Shown here: piece after piece, positions 1 through 6,192 of the stretch
How the letters are laid out: each line of letters starts with the position of its first letter
Position numbering within the stretch: the stretch's first letter is position 1
Source: JALZIF01 sp964584905
Lineage (GTDB): Bacteria; Gemmatimonadota; Gemmatimonadetes; Gemmatimonadales; Gemmatimonadaceae
Assembly (NCBI GenBank): GCA_964584905.1
Contig: CAZPCC010000346.1
Coordinates: 1-11,120, forward strand
Length of the DNA stretch: 11,120 nucleotides
Direction of reading: 5' to 3'
Made by a program: the position numbers and the translations under genes
The notes under the pieces: generated by a model
Database searches by the model: none
Told to the model about the DNA's origin: nothing
The model's input: the letters and a program-made list of their open reading frames with translations, nothing else

Positions 1-459
1 ACGAATCTCGTCTTCACCTTCGTCGGGCTCTGGCTCATCGACCGCCTTGGGCGGCGGGCGCTGCTCACGATCGGCTCGTTCGGCTACATCGCCTCCCTCG
101 GGCTGTGCGCGTGGGCGTTCTTCACGCAGACGTATGCGATCGTGCCCGTGTGCATCTTCGCGTTCATCGCGTCGCACGCGGTGGGTCAGGGGACGGTGAT
201 CTGGGTGTTGATCGCCGAGATCTTTCCGAACGAGCATCGGGCCGAGGGACAGTCGCTTGGCAGCGCGACGCACTGGATTTTCGCGGCGCTGATCACGACA
301 GCGTTCCCCACGATGGTGAGCGCCTTCGCTCCCGGCTGGATCTTCCTCTTCTTCTGCGGGATGATGGCGCTGCAGCTCGTGTGGGTGCGGACGATGGTGC
401 CTGAGACGAAGGGCGTCCCGCTCGAGGCGCTGCAGTTCCGGCTCGGCGTCAGCCAATGA
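1..459 (+). CDS. Sugar-porter MFS transporter, C-terminal part (5' truncated)
   Basis: The reading frame is open from the first base and ends at TGA 457-459, giving the last 152 residues of a membrane transporter; the N-terminal two thirds lie outside the window. Visible are the DRLGRR loop motif (residues 14-19 of the fragment), the hydrophobic segments that follow it, a helix leading into AEIFPNEHRAEG, and the terminal PETKG motif (134-138) followed by a LEAL stretch. In the sugar porter (SP) family of the major facilitator superfamily these mark the cytoplasmic loop motifs and the cytoplasmic end of the last helix. Members import hexoses, pentoses or polyols, usually with protons. The stop overlaps the start of a PfkB-type sugar kinase (ATGA), so the likely role is uptake of the sugar that kinase phosphorylates, possibly fructose. 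The substrate cannot be read from this fragment. Confidence 0.93.
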   Translation, partial: TNLVFTFVGLWLIDRLGRRALLTIGSFGYIASLGLCAWAFFTQTYAIVPVCIFAFIASHAVGQGTVIWVLIAEIFPNEHRAEGQSLGSATHWIFAALITTAFPTMVSAFAPGWIFLFFCGMMALQLVWVRTMVPETKGVPLEALQFRLGVSQ

Positions 460-1376
460 CCAGCGTCGCCGAGCGGCGGCCGGTGGTGGTCGGCATCGGC
501 GAAGTGCTATGGGACGTGTATCCCGACGGCGCGCACCTGGGCGGCGCGCCGGCGAACTTCGGCTGTCACGCAGCGGCACTCGGCGCCGAGGCGTGGATCG
601 TTAGCGCGGTAGGCTCGGACGAGCCGGGCGACCGCGCGGTGGAGCAGCTGCGGGCGCAGGGGGGCGGTGCGCGCGTGGACCACATCGCGCGGGACCGCGA
701 GCATGCGACGGGTCGCGTGAACGTCACGCTCGATGCCGAGCAGCGGCCCACATTCGAGATCGCGACCGATGCCGCGTGGGACCACATTCCGTGGAGCGAC
801 GGTCTCGAGCAGCTGGCCGGCCGGGCGGACGCCGTGTGCTTCGGAACCCTGGCGCAGCGTTCGCCCGTGTCGCGAGAGACGCTACACCGCTTCTTGAAAG
901 AAACGCGTCCGTCGGCGCTGCGGATGTTCGACGTTAACCTGCGGCAGCACTTTCACGACCGTGAGATGATCGAGCGTTCGCTGGAGCTGGCCTCTGCGGT
1001 GAAACTGAACGAGGACGAGCTGCCTGTCGTGGCTTCGCTGTGTGGAATTCGTCCGGCAACGACGCCCGCCACGCTCAAGGCGCTGGCGCGTCAGTACGGT
1101 CTGCAGCTCGTGGCGCTGACGTGCGGACCACGGGGTGCGATTCTGGTCGCCGGCGATGAGGAGTCGGTCGAGCCGGCGACCGCTGGCAGCGTGGTGGACA
1201 CGGTTGGTGCCGGGGACGCATTCACAGCGGCGCTAGTCTGTGATTTCCTGCGCGGCGCTTCGCTCACTGAGGCAAACCGCCGCGCGAATGCCATAGCTGC
1301 ATTCGTGTGTTCGCTTCCCGGAGCCACGCCACCGCTTCCGCGTTCGCTCCTGTTTGCAGCAAGAGAAGAATCGTAG
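456..1376 (+). CDS. PfkB-family carbohydrate kinase, fructokinase-like
   Basis: A 306-residue cytoplasmic sugar kinase of normal length for the ribokinase/PfkB family. Residues 15-21 (GEVLWDV) and the glycine-rich GGAPAN at 29-34 form the N-terminal sugar-binding signature. FDVNLR and the KLNEDEL segment lie mid-protein. DTVGAGDAF at 248-256 is PfkB signature 2, with Asp254 as the expected catalytic base and the GAGD anion hole beside it. The opening GE-LWD motif and GGAPAN resemble bacterial fructokinases (ATP + fructose to fructose 6-phosphate) more than ribokinases or 2-keto-3-deoxygluconate kinases, but specificity is inferred. The ATG overlaps the stop of the MFS transporter by 4 bp and has no clear Shine-Dalgarno, so translation is probably coupled to the transporter. 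The TAG stop lies inside a hairpin shared with the convergent side. Confidence 0.92.
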   Translation: MTSVAERRPVVVGIGEVLWDVYPDGAHLGGAPANFGCHAAALGAEAWIVSAVGSDEPGDRAVEQLRAQGGGARVDHIARDREHATGRVNVTLDAEQRPTFEIATDAAWDHIPWSDGLEQLAGRADAVCFGTLAQRSPVSRETLHRFLKETRPSALRMFDVNLRQHFHDREMIERSLELASAVKLNEDELPVVASLCGIRPATTPATLKALARQYGLQLVALTCGPRGAILVAGDEESVEPATAGSVVDTVGAGDAFTAALVCDFLRGASLTEANRRANAIAAFVCSLPGATPPLPRSLLFAAREES

Positions 1377-1394
1377 CGGCCTGCAAAGCCGCTA
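1374..1394. terminator. Candidate bidirectional terminator hairpin over the kinase stop codon
   Basis: A perfect 7-bp inverted repeat, TAGCGGC (1374-1380) and GCCGCTA (1388-1394), with a 7-nt loop. The left arm contains the TAG stop of the sugar kinase. By symmetry the right arm gives a TAG on the minus strand. Read on the minus strand, the stem is followed by a moderately T-rich run (CGATTCTTCTCTT), so it fits best as an intrinsic terminator for transcripts coming from etfA. On the plus strand the T tract is weak. It sits between convergent operons, where such terminators are expected. Confidence 0.45.
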
Positions 1395-1533
1395 AAGCTT
1401 CTCGAGGGGGGCTCGCACCCACTCGGCAAGCGCGGACTCCGTGAGCTTGCCGGCAGCCAGCCGAGTCACGACGGCCGCAAAAGACTGTACGCCCCGCGGG
1501 ATCTGTCAAACTGGCGAGTTGCGCCTCAGCCAA
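1392..1533 (-). pseudogene. Possible frameshifted small ORF downstream of etfA
   Basis: Eight bases past the etfA stop, a minus-strand TTG (1533-1531), preceded by a GGTAGGGGG purine-rich run, opens a frame reading MAEAQLASLTDP. A second frame, open from 1505 to the TAG at 1394-1392, ends in AEWVRAPLEKL and looks like a natural C-terminus. Removing one C from the CCC near 1498-1500 would join them into a protein of about 46 residues. The two-frame structure is directly visible; that it is a gene remnant, a sequencing error or pure chance in GC-rich DNA is undecided. I recognise no family. Confidence 0.15.
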
Positions 1534-1540
1534 GAACCCC

Positions 1541-2536
1541 CTACCGATCCCCCGTGCCGCGGACCTTGCGAATCTCCGTCGTCAGCACGGGAACGATCTC
1601 GAGTGCGTCCCCGACGACTCCGTAGTCGGCGATCTTGAAGATCGGCGCATCCTTGTCCTTGTTGATCGCTACTATCGTCCGTGATGTGCGCATGCCGGCC
1701 ACGTGCTGAATGGCACCGGAGATGCCTATCGCGAGGTAAAGATCCGGACTCACGAGGCGTCCGGTCTGGCCAATCTGATCGCTGTGCGGACGCCATCCCT
1801 CGTCGGTGACGGCACGAGTCGCTCCTACGGCGGCGTCCCCGCCAAAGGCGGCCGCCAATTCCTCGAGAAGAGCGAAGTTGTCCGGAGACTTGAGACCGCG
1901 CCCGCCGCTGATCACCACAGGCGCATCGGCGAGATCGAGCGCGCCACGGTCTCCCGCGACCATCTCCGTCACCACCGCTCGTGAGGCAGACGGATCTGCC
2001 GCCGGTGCGAGCAGCTCCACTGTGCCCGGCCTGGCCACCGGTGCGGCGGTGAAGGCATTCGGCCTCACCGACAGCACCACCGGCGAACCGCTTATCGACA
2101 GGGTCGCCATCAGCTTGCCGGTATACACCGGGTGCCTCACGCGAACCGAATCTCCGTCCAGCTCAGCCGACACGATGTCCGCGCCTATCGGGGCGCCCAG
2201 CGCCGCGGCGACCCGCGGTGCCAGATCGCGACCCTGCGCCGATGCGGCGAACAGCACCGCGCGATACTCTCCCTCGCGCACACGGGCAACCACCGTCGCA
2301 GACATCGACTCGGCGTCGTATCGCGCCCACTTTTCGTGCTCGGCCACCAGTACGCGGTCAGCACCGACGGCGCCTAACTCCGCGGCGAGCTCGCCGATTC
2401 CCGGCGCACCGGCCAACATGGCGTGAACTTCGCCTCCGGCCGAATCGGCGAGCGCGCGCGCCGCGGTCACCGTCTCGAGCGCCACCTTGCGCAGCGCTCC
2501 GCCGCGCGATTCCGCGAATGCCAGCACGTTCGCCAT
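1541..2536 (-). CDS. etfA: Electron transfer flavoprotein alpha subunit
   Basis: The large, FAD-binding subunit of ETF, 331 residues, normal for the family. With EtfB it accepts electrons from acyl-CoA dehydrogenases and passes them to ETF:ubiquinone oxidoreductase. The N-terminal half (1-190) is the Rossmann-like ETF alpha/beta domain. The C-terminal FAD domain shows GGRG at 211-214, QIGQTG at 254-259, the family signature GISGAIQH at 271-278, NKD at 292-294 and ADYGVVGD at 303-310, all in the usual order and intact. The ATG start shares one base with the etfB stop (TAATG), and a weak AAAGG sits seven bases upstream. It is the last gene of the gcdH-etfB-etfA operon. The sequence suggests ordinary respiratory ETF; nothing indicates the electron-bifurcating group, though that would need an alignment. 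Confidence 0.97.
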   Translation of the reverse strand: MANVLAFAESRGGALRKVALETVTAARALADSAGGEVHAMLAGAPGIGELAAELGAVGADRVLVAEHEKWARYDAESMSATVVARVREGEYRAVLFAASAQGRDLAPRVAAALGAPIGADIVSAELDGDSVRVRHPVYTGKLMATLSISGSPVVLSVRPNAFTAAPVARPGTVELLAPAADPSASRAVVTEMVAGDRGALDLADAPVVISGGRGLKSPDNFALLEELAAAFGGDAAVGATRAVTDEGWRPHSDQIGQTGRLVSPDLYLAIGISGAIQHVAGMRTSRTIVAINKDKDAPIFKIADYGVVGDALEIVPVLTTEIRKVRGTGDR

Positions 2537-3288
2537 TAGAGTACCTTTGCCTCGGTTTGCAACAGCCTGACGAGCTCCGGCACGGCTTCCGGCCCCTGGC
2601 CAATGATCCTTCCCGCCGGTCGTTCGGCCGGAAGCGCCATCGCCTCGACCGTAACCCGCACCTCGCCCAGCGCGGCCGGTTTCACCTCGAGCGGCTTCTT
2701 CTTGGCCGCCATGATGCCCTTGAGCGCCGGATACCGTGGCCGAGCAATCCCTTCATCGATCGTGAGCACGGCCGGCAATGGGAACTCCAGCACCTCGGCC
2801 GCGCCCTCGAGCTCGCGGCGCGCCGTACCACGTCCGTCGCCAATGTCGAGCTTCGAGCACGCAGTCACGCAGGGCAGCCCGAGAAGCTGCGCGACCATCG
2901 GCCCGACCGATCCATTGGAGGCGTCGAGTGACATCTTGCCGAACATGATGAGGTCATACCCTCCCCCCTCGAGCTCCGCAGCCAGCGCCTGGGCAATGGA
3001 AAGCGCGTCGGCGGGGACCGTATCGGCCTTCAGCTGGATCCCTCGTGCCACGCCCATGCTGAGTGCCTTGCGCAGCGTCTCCTGAACGTTGTCCGGCCCG
3101 AGAGATACGACGACCACCTCGCCAGCGCCGGCCTTCTCGGTCAGTTGGAGAGCCACCTCGACGGCGTACCCGTCGAAATCGCTCATGTCGAATTTGAGCC
3201 CCGCTTCGTCGACGGACGTGCCGTTCGGGGCCACCTTGAAGCGCTGCTCCATGTCGGGCGCGCGCTTAATGCAGACGGCGATCTTCAC
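2536..3288 (-). CDS. etfB: Electron transfer flavoprotein beta subunit
   Basis: The small, AMP-binding subunit of ETF, 250 residues, close to the usual 250-260. The protein begins MKIAVCIKRAPD, the standard EtfB opening, which fixes the start at the GTG 3288-3286 even though the frame stays open much further upstream inside gcdH. Residues 166-200 carry the EtfB signature (VLEFPLPAVLTIDEG followed by RYPALKGIMAAKKK); the RYPALKGIMAAKKK part is the recognition loop that docks onto partner dehydrogenases. The GTG overlaps the gcdH TGA (GTGA), and a GGAG lies seven bases upstream within gcdH. The stop TAA overlaps the etfA ATG by one base. Co-translation of the two ETF subunits with a dehydrogenase suggests ETF made in step with its main electron donor. 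Confidence 0.97.
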   Translation of the reverse strand: MKIAVCIKRAPDMEQRFKVAPNGTSVDEAGLKFDMSDFDGYAVEVALQLTEKAGAGEVVVVSLGPDNVQETLRKALSMGVARGIQLKADTVPADALSIAQALAAELEGGGYDLIMFGKMSLDASNGSVGPMVAQLLGLPCVTACSKLDIGDGRGTARRELEGAAEVLEFPLPAVLTIDEGIARPRYPALKGIMAAKKKPLEVKPAALGEVRVTVEAMALPAERPAGRIIGQGPEAVPELVRLLQTEAKVL

Positions 3289-4460
3289 TTGAAAGCTCCA
3301 ATTCCCGTTATCGCTTGTCCCAGGATCAGCGTGTGCACGTCGTGCGTGCCCTCGTAAGTGTAGACGCTCTCCAGATTGGCCATGTGCCGCATGGAGGAGT
3401 ATTCGGCGAGAATGCCGTTGGCACCGAGCAGACGGCGTGCCTCGCGCGCGATATCGGTCGCCATGTTCACGTTGTTTCGCTTGGCGAGCGACACCTGCTG
3501 AGGCGTGAGCGTGCCCGCATCCTTCAGCCTTCCGAGGTGCAGCGACACCAGCTGTGCCTTGACGATCTCGGTGAGCATGTCGGCGAGCCGCGCCTGCTGG
3601 ATCTGGAAGGCGGCGATGACCTTGTCGAACATTACGCGATTGCCCGCGTACCTCACCGCTTCCTCGAAGCACGCCATCGCCGCGCCGATGGCGCCCCAGG
3701 ATATTCCATAACGAGCCTGCGTAAGGCACATCAGCGGACTCTTGAGACCGCCCGAGCCAGGCAGAAGCGCGTCCGCTCCCAGGCGCACATCCGAGAACGC
3801 GAGCTCGCTCGTGTCCGAGGCACGCAACGAGAGCTTCCCCTTCTGGTCGCGCGCGGTGAATCCACTGGCGTCGGTAGGCACGATGAAGCCGCGAATCGAG
3901 GCATCATCGCGAACGTCGCCCGTCTTGGCCCAGACGATCGCCACCTGAGCGGTCGACCCGTTTGTGATCCACATCTTGGAGCCGTTGAGCACCCAGCTTC
4001 CATCGGATTGCTCGCGCGCGTGGGTGAGCATGCCCGACGGGTTGGATCCGAAATCGGGCTCGGTCAGACCGAAGCACCCGATGATCTCGCCTGACGCCAT
4101 TTTCGGCAGGTAGCGCCGCTTCTGCTCCTCACTGCCGAACGCGAAGACCGGATACATTACGAGCGCACCCTGCACCGAAGCGAAGGAGCGCACGCCGGAA
4201 TCTCCGCGCTCGAGCTCCTGCATGATCAGGCCGTACGCGACGTTGTTGAGCCCCGCACAGCCGTACTCCTCCGGCAGATTGGCGCCGAACATGCCCAGAC
4301 CGGCCATTTCGGAGATCAGTTCCTTCGGAAATCGCCCCTCGACGTAGCAGTCACCGATGATGGGAAGAACGCGCTCATCCACAAAGCGCCGAACGCTGTC
4401 GCGAACCGCGCGCTCTTCTTCGGAGAGCGCGCTATCGATGTTGAAGAAGTCATTGGTCAT
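3285..4460 (-). CDS. gcdH: Glutaryl-CoA dehydrogenase (acyl-CoA dehydrogenase family)
   Basis: A 391-residue flavoprotein, normal full length. The order is N-terminal helical domain, middle beta domain (CFGLTEPDFGSNPSG at 129-143, MWITNG at 163-168) and C-terminal helical domain. It is assigned to glutaryl-CoA dehydrogenase rather than a generic acyl-CoA dehydrogenase because ELERGDSGVRS (82-92) then SVQG matches the glutaryl carboxylate pocket; Glu84, Arg91 and Ser95 have the spacing of human Glu87, Arg94 and Ser98. The C-terminus TYEGTHDVHTLILGQAITG carries the catalytic base Glu370. The enzyme oxidises and decarboxylates glutaryl-CoA to crotonyl-CoA in lysine, tryptophan and aromatic degradation, passing electrons to ETF, which is encoded immediately downstream. 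A non-decarboxylating variant cannot be excluded by eye. I see no Shine-Dalgarno before the ATG; a TATCTT hexamer ends nine bases upstream, hinting at a very short leader. Confidence 0.93.
   Translation of the reverse strand: MTNDFFNIDSALSEEERAVRDSVRRFVDERVLPIIGDCYVEGRFPKELISEMAGLGMFGANLPEEYGCAGLNNVAYGLIMQELERGDSGVRSFASVQGALVMYPVFAFGSEEQKRRYLPKMASGEIIGCFGLTEPDFGSNPSGMLTHAREQSDGSWVLNGSKMWITNGSTAQVAIVWAKTGDVRDDASIRGFIVPTDASGFTARDQKGKLSLRASDTSELAFSDVRLGADALLPGSGGLKSPLMCLTQARYGISWGAIGAAMACFEEAVRYAGNRVMFDKVIAAFQIQQARLADMLTEIVKAQLVSLHLGRLKDAGTLTPQQVSLAKRNNVNMATDIAREARRLLGANGILAEYSSMRHMANLESVYTYEGTHDVHTLILGQAITGIGAFK
3296..3299 (-). promoter_or_regulatory. Shine-Dalgarno GGAG deciding the GTG start of etfB
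   Basis: On the minus strand GGAG lies 7 nt before the GTG at 3288, inside the last codons of gcdH. It supports the short EtfB over the much longer open frame that runs upstream to about 3729. Confidence 0.65.
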
Positions 4461-4513
4461 GGCGCGAGAAAGATACGCGCGCCGAAGGGGCGACGGGGAG
4501 GGATGCGGTCAAT

Positions 4514-4557
4514 CTGGCGCCTCGATCCGGGTGGTCCGCCCGGGACTCTCGCGCCAG
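4514..4557. repeat. Two-tier imperfect inverted repeat upstream of gcdH
   Basis: The outer arms CTGGCGC (4514-4520) and GCGCCAG (4551-4557) are perfect 7-bp complements. Inside lies a 5-bp stem CCGGG (4527-4531) / CCCGG (4539-4543) with a 7-nt loop. It occupies the 149-bp gap between the SprT-like gene and gcdH, 54 bp upstream of the gcdH ATG. There is no T tract on either side, so it could be a terminator for the upstream operon, a leader structure or an operator for gcdH-etfBA. The rest of the gap shows no convincing -35 box. Confidence 0.5.
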
Positions 4558-4609
4558 TTCACGATGCGGCGACTATTCCTTCCGGCTCCCGAATCCCGCC
4601 CGCTCTCTC

Positions 4610-5374
4610 CTAACCCTTAAGCGCAGCCCGCATCTCGATGTGGGTGAGCACCCGCCCTCGGCGGTCGCTCCGCGGCAGCCGCCTTCGCGCCGCTGGCTCA
4701 ATCCCGACTTCGACTGCCTTGTCCCGAAACTGGCGGCCGTGGTCGATCGGGAGTCCCTGCTCCGCCTGCCACTGGTGCACCATCTCGTGCAGCAGCGTGT
4801 GCATCACCTCGTCAGGATCGTGCCGCCGAACGTGCACCACACTCAGCGCTATCTCCGGTGGGTCCCCCACCGACGACGGCGCCGTGTACTGCCCCAGTCG
4901 GCTCCGCATGCGATGGGAGATGCGAATCTCGATCTCGCGTAACGCGCCGCCAAAGTGCCGCCGGTTCAGTTCCCTGTGCCGCCGCCGCAGCTCCTGGACA
5001 ATCGGATGGTCTTCAACTCCTGGGCGCTCGCGCCGGCGCGTTACCGGACTCCTGCGCTGGCGAATCGGGAAAGTCACGATGATGCGCTGCGCCTCACGAC
5101 GCTCGGCCCGCGTGCGGCCCGAGACGAATCTGGCGATCGCCTGCAGCACCTCCGACGGCGCTTCCAGATATCCTCGATGCACGCGTAGCTCGCTGCCGCT
5201 GAAGCTCACCATCACTGTGCGGTTCTCGGTGAGCCTGCAGTGCGTGATGCCCCGCAAGCCCAGCGCCTGCAGCCGGACAAGGAGCTCGCCGGCAGACTGC
5301 GGCCACGCATCCAGCGCGAGTGGCAGCTGGTACGCGTCGGAAAGGGAGCGCTCCGATCGCCGATGGCCGCTCAT
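4610..5374 (-). CDS. SprT-like zinc metallopeptidase with Arg-rich N-terminal region
   Basis: A 254-residue protein with a SprT-like zinc-peptidase domain in its C-terminal half (about 122-225). The metal site reads HEMVH at 196-200 (His196 and His200 as ligands, Glu197 catalytic), and a later DHGRQF supplies the probable third ligand His212. The preceding LNRRHFGGAL segment (137-145) is the usual SprT-like lead-in. The N-terminal 120 residues match no domain I know; residues 86-118 are strikingly Arg-rich, consistent with nucleic-acid or acidic-surface binding. The protein has a single Cys (residue 47), so the C-terminal zinc ribbon of canonical SprT is absent. Relatives (Spartan) cleave DNA-protein crosslinks, but that role is only a possibility here. 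There is no signal peptide, so it is probably cytoplasmic. Its ATG overlaps the phosphoesterase stop (ATGA) and lacks a clear Shine-Dalgarno, so it is probably translationally coupled. Confidence 0.88.
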   Translation of the reverse strand: MSGHRRSERSLSDAYQLPLALDAWPQSAGELLVRLQALGLRGITHCRLTENRTVMVSFSGSELRVHRGYLEAPSEVLQAIARFVSGRTRAERREAQRIIVTFPIRQRRSPVTRRRERPGVEDHPIVQELRRRHRELNRRHFGGALREIEIRISHRMRSRLGQYTAPSSVGDPPEIALSVVHVRRHDPDEVMHTLLHEMVHQWQAEQGLPIDHGRQFRDKAVEVGIEPAARRRLPRSDRRGRVLTHIEMRAALKG

Positions 5375-6192
5375 CGCGCGAACCGGCGGTGGGGGCCCGG
5401 CGAAAAATCCTCCTCCTCATCGGACCATATGTGCGTATTGATCTCGATCGCCTCTTTCCCGAGAGTGATGATGTTCAGGCTCGACGGCCGTGCACCTCGC
5501 GAACGGTTGGAGACGGTGCCGGCGGTCGAGATGACCGTACCCTTCTTCGTGTGCTCGACGAAGTGGATCGCCTCCTGATGATCGTGCCCGCACATGACCA
5601 GGTCCACACCCAGCTTTGCGAACGCCCCGAGTATGCGCTTGGTATTCACCACTCCGTGGCGTCTCGAAAGCTCGCCCTTCATCGGGTTGTGATGCATTAC
5701 GATGACGCGTGCATCTTCGGGGGCGGAAGCCTCGAACTGCCGCCGCGCGTACTCGATCTGACTCTCGCGCAGGTCGCCGATGATGCTCACGTCGCGCCAG
5801 TTCCACGTGAGTGTATGAAAGGCCACCCCGTGCGCGGTATTCAACCCGACAATAGTCACGCCTGGCACTCGCATCACGGTTTCGAGGTCGGGATCGATGT
5901 ACGTCCGATAGGTCTCGTACATCTGCTTGCGGGGCCCCACGCCAAGAGGCGCCATCCACCAGCGCACATCGTGATTGCCGGGTACGACGATGACCTCGCT
6001 CACACGGCGGGCATCCCGAATGAAGGCGCGAGCGCGCTGCATTTCACCGGAGAGGGCACGCTGCGAAACATCGCCGGAGATGGCGACGACATCGAACTTC
6101 GCCGAGTGGATGAGCACCTCGATCGCCTCGATCTGCTCGGGAACGGCCGGCTTGCCGAAATGCAGATCGGAAACGTGCAGTATCCGCGTCAA
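5371..6192 (-). CDS. Calcineurin-like metallophosphoesterase (Icc/CpdA-like)
   Basis: A 273-residue dinuclear-metal phosphoesterase with the complete motif set: SDLHFG with Asp9 and His11, GDVSQR with Asp41, GNHD at 72-75, the His pair at 167-168, and GHDH at 202-205. The order and size fit the Icc/CpdA-like class III cyclic nucleotide phosphodiesterase branch. Substrate is not settled: cAMP, cGMP, other phosphodiesters and nucleotides are all known for the superfamily. The start is TTG (6192-6190), because the first motif begins only eight residues in and no other start fits; it overlaps the isocitrate dehydrogenase TGA (TTGA), with GAGG five bases upstream. There is no signal peptide or membrane helix, so it is cytoplasmic. 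The last 20 residues (acidic DEEED, then a basic tail) fall outside the catalytic fold. It overlaps the SprT-like gene by 4 bp. Confidence 0.92.
   Translation of the reverse strand: MTRILHVSDLHFGKPAVPEQIEAIEVLIHSAKFDVVAISGDVSQRALSGEMQRARAFIRDARRVSEVIVVPGNHDVRWWMAPLGVGPRKQMYETYRTYIDPDLETVMRVPGVTIVGLNTAHGVAFHTLTWNWRDVSIIGDLRESQIEYARRQFEASAPEDARVIVMHHNPMKGELSRRHGVVNTKRILGAFAKLGVDLVMCGHDHQEAIHFVEHTKKGTVISTAGTVSNRSRGARPSSLNIITLGKEAIEINTHIWSDEEEDFSPGPHRRFAR

Noticed and set aside
2218..2931. 237-codon plus-strand ORF across etfA and etfB
   Set aside because: Over 20 percent arginine, crosses two genes with clear family motifs, and has no recognisable domain.
3289..3729. Upstream extension of the EtfB frame
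   Set aside because: EtfB begins at MKIAVCIKRAPD, with GGAG before the GTG. The extension is a shadow frame inside gcdH with no family resemblance.
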